A stretch of 64,000 nucleotides of DNA from Larsenimonas salina (GCF_023736155.1 NZ_JAMLJJ010000004.1:1-64000); one strand, 5' to 3'; numbered from the stretch's first letter, positions 1 to 8,539 are shown. Made by a program: numbers and translations. Notes: a model not told the origin generated them from the letters alone.

Positions 1-312
1 ACCTACTTCATCACCTCGGCGGACTCGGGCACTCTCGTACTGTGCATTCTCGACAGCGGCGGTCACCAGGAGCCTCCACAGGTCATCCGGGTGCTATGGG
101 GCGTCATCATCGCCTGCATCGCCGGCGCCCTGCTCTATGCCGGGGGACTGGAAACGATCCAGACCGCCTCGATCATCGCCGGCTTTCCCATCGCCATCTT
201 CATCCTGGTGATCACCATCAGCCTGTATCGCTCGCTGCAGCATGAACCCATCGCCAAGGCGGTACCGGTCGCCCACCAGCCTCAGACGATGGAGCCCGAG
301 CGCGGCGACTGA
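1..312 (+). CDS. BCCT-family (betaine/carnitine/choline) transporter, C-terminal fragment
   Basis: The reading frame is open from the first base, so only the last 103 residues are seen. They begin with the TYFITSADSGT motif, which matches the conserved region near TM9-TM10 of BCCT secondary transporters. Two hydrophobic segments follow (about residues 32-52 and 57-74) and then a short polar cytoplasmic tail. BCCT carriers import glycine betaine, choline or carnitine with Na+ or H+ and are abundant in halophiles. The exact substrate cannot be set from this fragment. It points towards the betaine-related genes on the opposite strand, which suggests a shared osmolyte theme. Confidence 0.85.
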   Translation, partial: TYFITSADSGTLVLCILDSGGHQEPPQVIRVLWGVIIACIAGALLYAGGLETIQTASIIAGFPIAIFILVITISLYRSLQHEPIAKAVPVAHQPQTMEPERGD

Positions 313-343
313 TGCCTCATGCCTGACGCCCTCCCACCCAACC

Positions 344-367
344 GAGGCCCGGCTCACGCCGGGCCTC
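344..367 (+). terminator. Hairpin after the BCCT gene
   Basis: A perfect 9-bp stem (GAGGCCCGG / CCGGGCCTC) with a 6-base loop lies 32 bases after the stop codon. There is no T-tract after it, so it is a weak or factor-assisted terminator candidate. Confidence 0.45.
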
Positions 368-478
368 GATCGTTGGAGCGGATTCTGGCTTTATTGGTGG
401 TTCGCAAAAAATGCCGATGTTTTACGAGGCACCGACTGCCTGCTTCAGCCTCTGTTTTGTCACGATAACCTGCGTACG

Positions 479-504
479 AAAAAAAGGCCGCATCGCATGC
501 GGCC
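479..504 (-). terminator. Rho-independent terminator of the MmgE/PrpD locus
   Basis: Read on the minus strand, a perfect 8-bp stem (GGCCGCAT / ATGCGGCC) with a 3-base loop is followed by seven T. It begins 29 bases after the downstream TGA at 533-535, not after the early TGA at 728-730. This supports 533 as the original gene end. Confidence 0.8.
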
Positions 505-532
505 CAACGTCAAATGCCATCCTATCGCGGCC

Positions 533-1873
533 TCAGGCCTCAAGCACCAGGTCCAATAGTGCGGCGCAATCCTCAGCCTGCTCAAGCGTTTCAACGGCCT
601 CGATGATGGCCGCGAGACGCTCATCATCCAGGCGTTCGCCGGCCAGATCACGGAACTTTTCGAGCATATCAGCTTGCGACAGGGGCGACTCAGGATCGCC
701 TTTGGCGGTAACGGTATCGCTGGAGAGTCACCTTCCGTTCTTGAATGTCAGATGTACGCGGGACAGGATCTCTGCCGGAAAGCGTGCCGAGAGATCAGCG
801 ACTTCGACGATTTCAATACGTTGGCTGAGTGAGAGGATCTGTTCATCATGCAGTGCCTCTCCGCTAACCTCACAAGCCCCGAGGCGGCCACGAATGATCA
901 TCGCCGCTAGCGGGAAAGCCAGCCCATACTGAGCCTCATCCGAACTAGCTGGAGCATGGCCTTGAAGTCGCATCGACTCATGTAAGGTCTCGACTCGAAT
1001 ATGCTCAATCGCATCGGCCTCGATACCCTCAGGGCACGAGGACATCATCTGACTGACAGCGGTAAGAGCAGGTTGCGCCCAGCGACAAACCGGCCAGAGT
1101 TTGAAGTACTGGGCATCGATCTCCCAGCGCTCCCCGAGATCCATCCAGAAAGGCGCCATGACTTCGTCTTCGACCATGCTGGCCGGAGCACCGGTCAGAC
1201 TGGCCTGTGCCAGGATCAGAGCGTTGACACCGCTGAAGGCACCAGCCCCGTGGGCGTCACGCAGCATGCTGGGATAATCGATCAGCCGCATCATCGGGCA
1301 GCGCGGCCCAAAGTACTCGGCGATCCCCAGAGCATGGCGAAAGGGAGCCTCATCCAGCCCCAACAGCCTTGCCCCGGCGCATACCACGCCCACGCCAGAA
1401 AAGGCACCGGAGGCATGGTAGTCGTGCGTCGTTGCCATCAAGGCACTACCGGCCCGCAGTGCCGACTCGTAACCGATGCACAGGGCACTCAGGAACTCCT
1501 CGCCGCTGATCGTCCGCCCTCGTTCCCGGCAGGCATCGACCAACGCAAACAGGGCCGGCACCACGGTGGCCCCGGCATGCCCCTTGGAGGCGAAATGACC
1601 TTCGTGAGCGTCGATGCTATCGACGCAGAATCCTCCGACCCATGACGCTCCAAGGAGATGCGCCTGGCGCCCGTTGAAAAACAGCCGGCTGGCTAGCAAC
1701 CCTGGCGGATAGTGTTCGAGCGCATAGCGGGTCAGCGCACGCGTGGCGAGGGTATCCCGAGCCGCCGCGGCGATGCCCAGGATATCCAGCAGGCTTCGTT
1801 TTAAGGTTTACTGGGTCGAATGAGGTAACTCCGAAAAGTGAAAATGCCGTTGAAAGGCAAAGAGCGACATCAT
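533..1873 (-). pseudogene. MmgE/PrpD-family protein gene with two in-frame nonsense codons
   Basis: The intact middle (728-1699, 323 codons) matches the MmgE/PrpD family (2-methylcitrate dehydratase, cis-aconitate decarboxylase and relatives), with motifs such as EGHFASKGHAGA near the start and SRVHLTFKNG near the end. Family members are usually about 450 residues. The missing parts are present in the same frame on both sides. Upstream, ATG at 1871-1873 (purine-rich GAGAGGG before it) opens a segment with FHFSELPHSTQ, then TAA at 1808-1810, then TLKRSLLDILGIAAAARDT, the typical N-terminal helix. Downstream, TGA at 728-730 is followed by GDPESPLSQADMLEKFRDLA, the family's usual C-terminal motif, up to TGA at 533-535. 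Reading through both stops gives about 446 residues with no frameshift. I infer a recent pseudogene. Two sequencing errors or stop readthrough are alternatives. Confidence 0.8.
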
Positions 1874-1916
1874 AAGAGCCCTCTCTTCCCCTGCCACCGC
1901 AGGAGATGATCGCTGA

Positions 1917-1946
1917 AAACTGCCGGTGCCCGGTGCAGACACCGGC
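1917..1946 (-). terminator. Terminator of the proVWX operon
   Basis: A 7-bp GCCGGTG/CACCGGC stem with an 11-base loop lies 9 bases after the proX stop codon. On the minus strand it is followed by AGTTTTC, a short T-tract. Confidence 0.65.
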
Positions 1947-1954
1947 CGAGAGGC

Positions 1955-2971
1955 TTACTCCGCGGCGGCGCGGGCTTCAGCCAGCCATTCATCGAACTGT
2001 TCGCGGTGTGCCTCGACCCACTGCTCGGCATGGCGACGGATGTCTTCCTGGCTGCTCTCGCCTTGCTGCATCTTCAGGTTCTGGGCACTCTCGGCATCGA
2101 CGCTGATCGCCAGATGGGAAAGGAACTCGCGGGCCGCCGGATTCTCCTCGGCGAAGTCGCGGTTGAGCACCGCCTTGATGGTGTCGACAGCGAAGCCGAG
2201 GTTCTTGCCCTTGTATTCGGTGTCGACGTCGTTGTTGCCGTCCGGCAGGTCGGTGTAGGGCACCTCCAGCCACACCACGTCCTCGCCCGATACCAGCTCG
2301 GCGGTGATCCACTGCGGCACCCAGGTGAAGTAGAGGATCGGCTCGCCCTGCTCGTAGCGGGTGATGGTGTCGGCCATCAGCGCGAAGTAGGAGCCACGGT
2401 TCTGGGTGACGGTATCCATCAGGTCGTAGGCGGCCAGATGGTGATCGACGGTGACCTCGCAGCCCCAGCCCGGGTTGCAGCCGGTCATGTCGGCCTTGCC
2501 GTCGCCGTTGGTGTCGAACAGCGCGGCGATCTCGGGGTCGCGCAGATCGTCCAGCGAGTCGATGCCGTATTCCTCGGCGGTCTTCTTGTCGATCAGGTAG
2601 CCCTGGATGACGCCGTCCATGACGTCGCCGACCTTGACCATGGTGTCGTCACCGCCGGCCCGCTGGTAGAAGCTGTCGTGCAGGTTGTCCCAGAGGTGGA
2701 CGGTGAAGTCGGCGTCGCCGTAGGACAGCGCCATCATCATGGTCGGATAATCGGTCTCCTTGGGCTGTTCGACCTCGTAGCCCAGTTCCTCCAGGCCGAT
2801 CACCGCCACCTGGCCGCGGAAGTGCTCCTCGGTGATGGTCGGGAAGATCGGCGTGACCGTGACGCCTTCGCCCGGCTGCTCGGCGGCGAAAGCGCCGGCG
2901 GCGGGCAGCATGCCGAGGACGGAGACGGCCAGGAGGTACCCCCAACGGGACTTGCGTTGCTGTGACATCAT
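1955..2971 (-). CDS. proX: Glycine betaine/proline ABC transporter, periplasmic binding protein ProX
   Basis: This is the solute-binding subunit of a betaine importer and it is close to E. coli ProX over its whole length. Shared segments include TITEEHF, QGYLIDKKTAEEYGI, ALFDTNGDGKAD, GCNPGWGCE and EQFDEWLAEA. A signal peptide ends near GAFA. Tryptophans in VHLWDN, NPGWGC and FTWVPQW correspond to the aromatic cage that binds the quaternary ammonium group. Of the clustered in-frame starts I prefer the ATG at 2971, which has AGGA about 8 bases upstream; an ATG 27 bases further upstream is also possible. It is the last gene of the proV-proW-proX operon, 79 bases after proW. GC content and codon use look higher than in the genes further right. 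Confidence 0.96.
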   Translation of the reverse strand: MMSQQRKSRWGYLLAVSVLGMLPAAGAFAAEQPGEGVTVTPIFPTITEEHFRGQVAVIGLEELGYEVEQPKETDYPTMMMALSYGDADFTVHLWDNLHDSFYQRAGGDDTMVKVGDVMDGVIQGYLIDKKTAEEYGIDSLDDLRDPEIAALFDTNGDGKADMTGCNPGWGCEVTVDHHLAAYDLMDTVTQNRGSYFALMADTITRYEQGEPILYFTWVPQWITAELVSGEDVVWLEVPYTDLPDGNNDVDTEYKGKNLGFAVDTIKAVLNRDFAEENPAAREFLSHLAISVDAESAQNLKMQQGESSQEDIRRHAEQWVEAHREQFDEWLAEARAAAE

Positions 2972-3050
2972 GATGCTGTTCCTGTTGTTGTCATGCATGG
3001 AGTGTCATGCGGGTCGAAAGCGCCTGCTGCGCGGGCGGCAGGCGCGGCGG

Positions 3051-4010
3051 TCAACTCTGCTGCTCGGCCTGCGGCTTGATCTTGCCGATGCCGAACAGGC
3101 CCAGGAAGAGGCCCAGCGGGCCCTTCTGGAACCAGCGGCGATGGTCGCCGGCCACGGCGCTGCGCTCGCCCATCGCCTGGGTCAGGCGGTCGAGGAAAAT
3201 GGCCAGCAGCACCAGGCCCAGGCCGCCCACGGTGGCCAGGCCCATGTCGAGGCGACCGATGCCGCGCAGCACCATCTGGCCCAGGCCGCCGACGGAGATC
3301 ATCGAGGCGATCACCACCATCGACAGCGACAGCATCAGCGTCTGGTTGAAGCCGGCCATGATGGTCGGGGTGGCCAGCGGCAGCTGCACGCGGCGCAGCA
3401 TCTGCCCCGGGGTGCAGCCGAAGGCGCGCGCGGCCTCGATCTTGTCGGCCGGCACCTGGCGGATGCCGAGATTGGTCAGGCGCACCAGCGGCGGCAGCGC
3501 GAAGACGATGGTGACCAGCACCCCGGGCACGTTGCCGATGCCGAACAGCATCACCACGGGCACCAGGTAGACGAAGGCCGGCAGCGTCTGCATGGCGTCG
3601 AGCACCGGGCGCACCGCCTTCTCGAGCCGGTCGTGCCGGGCGCACAGGATGCCCAGCGGCACACCGAACAGGCCGCAGAAGAAGACCGCGGTCAGCACCA
3701 GCGACAGGGTGGTCATGGACTCGGACCAGACGCCAACCAGGCCCAGCAGGATCAGCGTGAAGGCGCAGAAGATGCCCATGCGCCGCCCCGCCACCTGCCA
3801 GCCCAGCAGCGAGCCGAGCAGGATGCCGATGGTCGGCGGCACCGACTGGAGCAGCCCCTCGATGCCGTTGAGCACCTGATCGATGGGCCAGCGCACGGCG
3901 CGGAACACGCCGCGGAAGTTGTCGACGAGATACTGCAGGCTGGCCTCCACCCAGTCGCCGAGCGGGACATGGAGGACCTGGAAGGGGTCGAGAATCGTCA
4001 GTTCGGACAT
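3051..4010 (-). CDS. proW: Glycine betaine/proline ABC transporter permease ProW
   Basis: This is the inner-membrane permease of the betaine importer, 319 residues with at least six hydrophobic helices. The BPD-type permease motif is visible as [22 protein letters not shown], the cytoplasmic loop that contacts the ATPase, followed by the typical [15 protein letters not shown]. The N-terminal region is long before the first helix, as in E. coli ProW. It lies between proV (91-base gap) and proX (79-base gap) on the same strand. The gene order V-W-X matches the enterobacterial proU operon. Confidence 0.96.
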   Translation of the reverse strand: MSELTILDPFQVLHVPLGDWVEASLQYLVDNFRGVFRAVRWPIDQVLNGIEGLLQSVPPTIGILLGSLLGWQVAGRRMGIFCAFTLILLGLVGVWSESMTTLSLVLTAVFFCGLFGVPLGILCARHDRLEKAVRPVLDAMQTLPAFVYLVPVVMLFGIGNVPGVLVTIVFALPPLVRLTNLGIRQVPADKIEAARAFGCTPGQMLRRVQLPLATPTIMAGFNQTLMLSLSMVVIASMISVGGLGQMVLRGIGRLDMGLATVGGLGLVLLAIFLDRLTQAMGERSAVAGDHRRWFQKGPLGLFLGLFGIGKIKPQAEQQS

Positions 4011-4101
4011 GCGGCCTACTTACCCTCTTGTCGTGTTCTTGCTTGTCGTTGTTGTGTCGGTCCGCGCGGAACCGTGGCGCCCGGGCGCCGGACGCACCGC
4101 C

Positions 4102-5262
4102 TCAGTGATGGCTGAGCGACTTGAGGATCGCGTCCTTGCTGAGCGTGCCGTGCAAGACGCCTTCCTGGGTCAGGACGGGCAAGGGATAGGGCACGGAGGC
4201 GGCGATATCCAGGACCTCGTGCAGGGGGGTATCGAAGGTGATGGTGCGCAGCTGATCGGGCGCCAAGGTCCTGGGCGACGCGCCCTCCCCGTTCACGGTG
4301 CTGTCGATCAGGCCGACGAAGCGATGGTCATCATCGGTCACGAAGGCATAGGGCGCGGGCGGCGCGACTCCGGGCTGCGGCTCGCCGACCACGACCTCGG
4401 CATCGAAGCGCGCCACGTCGCCGGCTCGCAGCACCTTGGAGGAATCTACGCCCTTGAAGAAGGCTTCGACGTACTCCGAGGCGGGATTGTTGAGAATCTC
4501 CTGGGGCGTGCCGACCTGCACCACGCGGCCGCCTTCCATGATGGCGATGCGGTGGCCGATGCGGATCGCCTCGTCGAGGTCGTGGGAAATGAAGATGATA
4601 GTGCGCTGCTGTTCGGCCTGGAGGCGGATCAGCTCGTCCTGCATCTCGGTGCGGATCAGCGGGTCGAGGGCCGAGAAGGCCTCGTCCATCAGCAGGATGC
4701 TGGGGTCGTTGGTGAGCGCCCGGGCCAGGCCAACGCGCTGCTGCATGCCGCCGGAGAGCTGGTGGGGAAAGCTATATTCGTGGCCCTTGAGGCCGACCTG
4801 CTCCAAGGCCTCGCGGGCGCGACGGTTGCGCTCCTGCTCGCCGACGTCGGAGACAGCGAGGCCGAAGGCGGCATTGTCGAGTACTGTGAGATGCGGCATC
4901 AGAGCGAAGGACTGGAACACCATGCTCATGTCCCTGCGCCGCACGCTGAGCAGCTCCTTGTCGGTCAGCCCGGTGATCTCGTTGCCGTTGAGAAATATCT
5001 TGCCGGAAGTCGGTTCAATCAGACGGTTGAACAGGCGCACCATGGTCGACTTGCCGGACCCCGACAGCCCCATGATCACGAAGATTTCACCCTTTTTCAC
5101 CGAGAAGCTGGCATCGAAGACGCCGACGACCTGACCAGTCTCCTGGAACACATCGTCCTTGTTCTTGCCCGCCTCGAGCATCTCCATAGCCTCGCCTGGC
5201 CGCGTCCCGAACACCTTGTAGATATGCTCTACCGACAGGATCTCGTCTCCCAATTCCATCAT
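4102..5262 (-). CDS. proV: Glycine betaine/proline ABC transporter ATP-binding protein ProV
   Basis: This is the 386-residue ATPase of the betaine importer. Walker A GLSGSGKST is at about residues 65-73, the signature LSGGMQQRVGLARAL and Walker B SILLMDEAFSALDP follow, and the H-loop is in IIFISHDLDEA. The C-terminal third (from about residue 270) is the CBS-type region that, in characterised OpuA/ProU systems, gates transport in response to ionic strength. The start ATG is preceded by GAGAGGTGA; a second ATG follows immediately. It is the first gene of proVWX and is separated from the upstream Rieske gene by a terminator, so it probably has its own promoter in 5264-5424. Confidence 0.96.
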   Translation of the reverse strand: MMELGDEILSVEHIYKVFGTRPGEAMEMLEAGKNKDDVFQETGQVVGVFDASFSVKKGEIFVIMGLSGSGKSTMVRLFNRLIEPTSGKIFLNGNEITGLTDKELLSVRRRDMSMVFQSFALMPHLTVLDNAAFGLAVSDVGEQERNRRAREALEQVGLKGHEYSFPHQLSGGMQQRVGLARALTNDPSILLMDEAFSALDPLIRTEMQDELIRLQAEQQRTIIFISHDLDEAIRIGHRIAIMEGGRVVQVGTPQEILNNPASEYVEAFFKGVDSSKVLRAGDVARFDAEVVVGEPQPGVAPPAPYAFVTDDDHRFVGLIDSTVNGEGASPRTLAPDQLRTITFDTPLHEVLDIAASVPYPLPVLTQEGVLHGTLSKDAILKSLSHH

Positions 5263-5424
5263 TCACCTCTCACTATTATTGGACTTATTGTTGCGCAGAA
5301 AGGGGACATACTTGGTCTTAATCAACGCTATCCCCAATCCAAACATCGCGTCTAACGACCTTTCATATGTCCAATAGATAACTTTTCATTATGCCCCCTC
5401 ACCAGAGGCTCGGGCTATAGACAT

Positions 5425-5463
5425 AAAAAAGCCCCCTCCCCCGAAGACGGGAATGGAGGGGGC
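5425..5463 (-). terminator. Terminator of the Rieske oxygenase gene
   Basis: On the minus strand a GC-rich stem (GCCCCCTCC with GGAGGGGGC, with an internal loop region) is followed by six T. It lies 88 bases after the gbcA-like stop codon and insulates it from proV. Confidence 0.75.
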
Positions 5464-5551
5464 AAGATGATGATAACTGAGGAAGCGACAGGATGGACCG
5501 ACGAACAGTACTATCCCGATTTAAGCGATTGCCATCATTGTTGCAGGAAAC

Positions 5552-6766
5552 TCATGAATTCAGCTTTTTTTTCATCGTTTCGCAGTACCAGTCATCGAAC
5601 TGGCAGACACCATTCTCGGCCAGATCGGAATACGGGCCCGGCTCGTAGGCTGGCGAGATCACGCCCGCCTGAGTCGCCTCGACGAGCTGGCGATCCTGAT
5701 CATTGGTCGCTAGCCAGACACGAGTCAGGTGATCGAGATCATAGTCGATGCCTTCCTTGGCATCCTTCGGCACCAGCCACTTGGTGGTGACCAGTGTCTC
5801 GTGCGGGCCAAGCGGCAAGATTCGGAAGCTCAGGGCATGGTCACCAAGAAAATGATTCCAGGTGTTGGGATAGTGGAAATAGAGCAACGCGCCAATATCT
5901 TCCACACCACTTTCATCCAGGCGGCGAGACACGGCGGGCTTACCGTCCATCGTGTAGCTGACGGCCTTCGATGACAGCGGTATGCGCGTCATGCGGTACT
6001 GACCGGACTCTTCATCCATCGCCATACGGCTGGGCAGCCCTGCCGCTTCACAGCGATCCCAGAACGCTTCTAGCTCAGGGTCACCGGCATCGGCCACGCC
6101 TGCCACCGACAGGTTTTCGACGAAAGAATTCATCAGCTCGGGATGCGAGCCGTCACAGTGATAACACTCGCGGTTGTTCTCGAAGACCAGCTTCCAGTTA
6201 CCCTTCTCCACCAGGTTGGACTCATAAGCCACCTTACAGTTTTCCAGTCCATGGGGGGCGACGAACGGCGTGACGGCCTGACGAAACGGTTCGAAGTCGG
6301 GCGCCGTCTCGGCCACGCAGACAAAGACATAGCTCTCGACCACCTCGCAGTGGGCGGGCTTCAGGCCGTGGTTGCTGGTATCGAAATCGCTGCCCATGTT
6401 ACCGGCAAACAGCAGTTTTCCATCCAGGTCGAAGGTCCACTTGTGATACGGGCAGACCAGCTTGGCGGACTTTCCGCTGGCGGCTTGGCAGACCTTGGAG
6501 CCACGATGCCGGCAGGCATTGTGAAAGGCGCGAAGCTCACCATCCGCGCCACGAACGACGACGATCGGGTAATCGCCGATCTGCAGGGTCAGGTACTGTC
6601 CCGGTTTTTCCAGCTCAAACGTATGCCCAGCGAAGATCCACTCCTTGTGCCAGAGTTGCTCCAGGTCATCGCGATACACCTTGCCATCGGAGTACAGCTC
6701 GCGGGGAAGCGCATGACGGGGCTTGCGTTGCTGGACGACGTCCAGAGTCTTGATCTTGTTAGTCAC
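5552..6766 (-). CDS. Rieske aromatic-ring-hydroxylating-type oxygenase, GbcA/Stc2-like (probable glycine betaine monooxygenase)
   Basis: This is a Rieske non-heme iron oxygenase alpha subunit. The Rieske motif is C-R-H (about residues 85-87) with CPYHKW (about 105-110). The mononuclear iron site is NRECYHCDGSHPE. The closing motif PGPYSDLAENGVCQFDDWYCE and the WLATNDQDRQLVE segment are typical of GbcA and stachydrine demethylase. Those enzymes remove an N-methyl group from quaternary ammonium compounds as formaldehyde. I chose GTG at 6766 because AGGAG lies 9 bases before it; longer forms from 6805 (ATG) or 6823 (GTG) have poorer ribosome sites. The ferredoxin-reductase partner (GbcB) is not in this window. 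The adjacent betaine importer and LysR gene support a role in betaine catabolism, which is inferred. Confidence 0.85.
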   Translation of the reverse strand: MTNKIKTLDVVQQRKPRHALPRELYSDGKVYRDDLEQLWHKEWIFAGHTFELEKPGQYLTLQIGDYPIVVVRGADGELRAFHNACRHRGSKVCQAASGKSAKLVCPYHKWTFDLDGKLLFAGNMGSDFDTSNHGLKPAHCEVVESYVFVCVAETAPDFEPFRQAVTPFVAPHGLENCKVAYESNLVEKGNWKLVFENNRECYHCDGSHPELMNSFVENLSVAGVADAGDPELEAFWDRCEAAGLPSRMAMDEESGQYRMTRIPLSSKAVSYTMDGKPAVSRRLDESGVEDIGALLYFHYPNTWNHFLGDHALSFRILPLGPHETLVTTKWLVPKDAKEGIDYDLDHLTRVWLATNDQDRQLVEATQAGVISPAYEPGPYSDLAENGVCQFDDWYCETMKKKLNS

Positions 6767-6880
6767 TGTTATCGACTCCTGCTGCTTGTTCGAATGCTCT
6801 GCCATGGGCTCCCTAACGATCACAAGTCGCGGGGCATCGCCTATCGCCTGCAGAAACTTTCGAGTAGCCTAGGTAAAGCG

Positions 6881-6920
6881 GTTGACCGTCTTGTTCGTTG
6901 GTTGACCGTCTTGTTCGTTG
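6881..6920. repeat. Perfect 20-bp tandem direct repeat between gbcA-like gene and lysR
   Basis: The 20-mer GTTGACCGTCTTGTTCGTTG occurs twice head to tail with no mismatch, and a degenerate start of a third unit (GTTCACC) follows. It lies between the two divergent genes, 115 bases before the chosen gbcA start and 73 bases before the lysR start, where a LysR-type regulator would bind. Confidence 0.95.
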
Positions 6921-6993
6921 GTTCACCGAGTCTAGGTATCTCGTCACCTGGACGAAATTAACTTTTTATTCAGAATGTTGATGACCTCCCGTT

Positions 6994-7956
6994 ATGACCA
7001 AGCACACCGATCCTGACCAAACCCTGATCAAGATGCCCTCGCTGCGAGCCGTCAAGGCCTTCGTCGCGGCTGCCCGCTATCAGAACTTCACCCGCGCGGC
7101 CGAGGCCCTGTGCGTCACCCAGGCCGCCATCAGCCGACAGGTCAGGGAGCTAGAGAGCTATCTGGGAACACCGCTCTTCCGGCGGGCGGGACGCTCCGTG
7201 GAGCTGACCACGGCAGGCTCGATCTTCTTCGACGCCGCCCAACTGTCGTTCATCAATATCGCTCAGGCAGCGGGACGCATCCGCCAGGATCACCGCACCA
7301 GCGCCAGACGATCGCTGACGCTATGTTGCTCACCCGCCTTCTCGGCACAGTGGATGTCGCACCGTCTACCCGATTTCTTCAGCACTCATCCGGACATAGA
7401 CCTCAATCTGGTGACGACTCAGAACTTCCTGTCTCTGGAGCCCGGCGCGGATCCCGATATCTTCGTCACCAAGATGTCTCGGGTGCGAGACGGCTACCGC
7501 AGCTTGCCGCTGTTTCACGACGTCATTTATCCGGTATGCACACCGGCCTTTCTCGAGGCACATCTTGAGGCTGGCACCATCGAGGGACTACGCGATGGCC
7601 TCCTGCTCAATCTCAGCCCCTATGGCCGCTCCCAGGTGGCCGAACACGTCGACTGGGGTGTCTGGCTCGCTATTCATAACCTGGATATCGAGGATCGGCC
7701 CTACGACCGCCCTCACTACTTCAATGCCAACGACTACAACCTGCTGATTCAGATGGTGCTTAGCGGCCAAGGCGTGGCGCTGGGCTGGGATCACCTGGTC
7801 GGCCCTCTCGTCGAACAGGGTCGACTCGTCAGGCCCGTCGAGCAGGAAGTGGTACTGGAAGAGACCCGACACTACCTGGCCTATCGGGAGGACAAGGCCG
7901 ACGACGAGGCGCTGATCCGCTTCCGCGACTGGTTCCTGACCCAGGCTAATCCCTAA
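6994..7956 (+). CDS. LysR-family transcriptional regulator (GcvA-like)
   Basis: A 320-residue LTTR. The N-terminal winged HTH is clear: LRAVKAFVAAARYQNFTRAAEAL, then VTQAAISRQVRELE and GTPLFRRAGRSVELTTAG. The remainder is the periplasmic-binding-protein-like effector domain. The GcvA type is suggested by SLRAVKAFVAAARYQNFTRAA and by the late GVALGWDHLVGPLVEQGRLVRP segment. The start at 6994 has no clear ribosome site; an in-frame ATG at 7033 sits closer to the usual family start. It is divergent from the Rieske oxygenase gene with a 20-bp tandem repeat between them, so it probably controls that gene. The effector is unknown, although betaine or a derivative is the natural guess. Confidence 0.9.
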   Translation: MTKHTDPDQTLIKMPSLRAVKAFVAAARYQNFTRAAEALCVTQAAISRQVRELESYLGTPLFRRAGRSVELTTAGSIFFDAAQLSFINIAQAAGRIRQDHRTSARRSLTLCCSPAFSAQWMSHRLPDFFSTHPDIDLNLVTTQNFLSLEPGADPDIFVTKMSRVRDGYRSLPLFHDVIYPVCTPAFLEAHLEAGTIEGLRDGLLLNLSPYGRSQVAEHVDWGVWLAIHNLDIEDRPYDRPHYFNANDYNLLIQMVLSGQGVALGWDHLVGPLVEQGRLVRPVEQEVVLEETRHYLAYREDKADDEALIRFRDWFLTQANP

Positions 7957-8451
7957 CCAACTTGGGGTGTCGAGGGGCGACTGATCATGACCTCTCGCCT
8001 AACAGCCGCTGAGGCGGCCGCCAGCGACGCGCATCAAGCGCTTGCTGCGCTGCTCGCCGTACACTAGTAGCAAGCCCCCTCTAAGTGCAGCAGTTCCAGG
8101 CAAGCCTGACGCTCCTGGGTGCCAACTCCAGTGCTTGCATGCCCGCGTCGTGGATGCACTCGAAGAGGAAGCTGTCATCACTAATCTCCAAGCCTCGTGC
8201 TCATAACACTTAGGCCGACAGTACCTGAGAGAAGTACTGCTGTCATGCCTGAATTAGGATATGGCTGGGGGAGATGGCGGCAAGAAACTCAAGAGAGGCG
8301 AGGGAAAATCGAGGTGCACAACGGGACACACTGTCCAATAGAGCCTTGAGAGGACCAGTGAAAGCCAGACGCAAAGTATGGGCTGGAGTATGGGCTGAGG
8401 CACGATAGAAAATAAAAAAGCCGCTGAAATCAGCGGCTTTCTCAAGATTCG
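7957..8451. other. Gene-poor stretch beside tRNA-Ser; short direct repeat inside
   Basis: I see no convincing gene in these 495 bases: the open frames are short, have poor starts and resemble no family I know. It holds an 11-bp direct repeat (AGTATGGGCTG at 8375-8385 and 8387-8397), a small CAGTAC...GTACTG inverted repeat near 8219-8241 and the tRNA terminator. Its place at the 3' end of a tRNA gene suits a decayed integration-element boundary. Confidence 0.5.
8412..8438 (-). terminator. Terminator of tRNA-Ser
   Basis: On the minus strand, AGCCGCTGA / TCAGCGGCT forms a stem with a very short loop, followed by an interrupted T-rich run (TTTTTTATTTT). It lies just after the tRNA 3' end. Confidence 0.8.
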
Positions 8452-8539
8452 TGGCGGAGGGGGAGGGATTCGAACCCTCGAAGCCTTTCGACTTACACAC
8501 TTTCCAGGCGTGCTCCTTCGACCACTCGGACACCCCTCC
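8452..8539 (-). tRNA. tRNA-Ser (GGA)
   Basis: A class II tRNA of 88 bases with encoded CCA. The acceptor GGAGGGG pairs with CCCCTCC, the D-loop region is TGTCCGAGTGG, the anticodon loop CTGGAAA gives anticodon GGA, there is a long variable arm, and the T-arm contains GGGTTCGAATCCC. It closely resembles E. coli tRNA-Ser(GGA). Confidence 0.97.

Noticed and set aside
2832-5355. Long plus-strand open frames opposite proVWX (427 and 490 codons)
   Set aside because: They are antisense shadows of high-GC coding DNA, with Gln/His/Arg-rich, family-less translations. The minus-strand proteins are clear matches.
7999-8181. A 60-codon minus-strand frame in the gap after lysR
   Set aside because: It has no ribosome site, an odd Ser/Thr/Cys-rich start and no resemblance to a known family.
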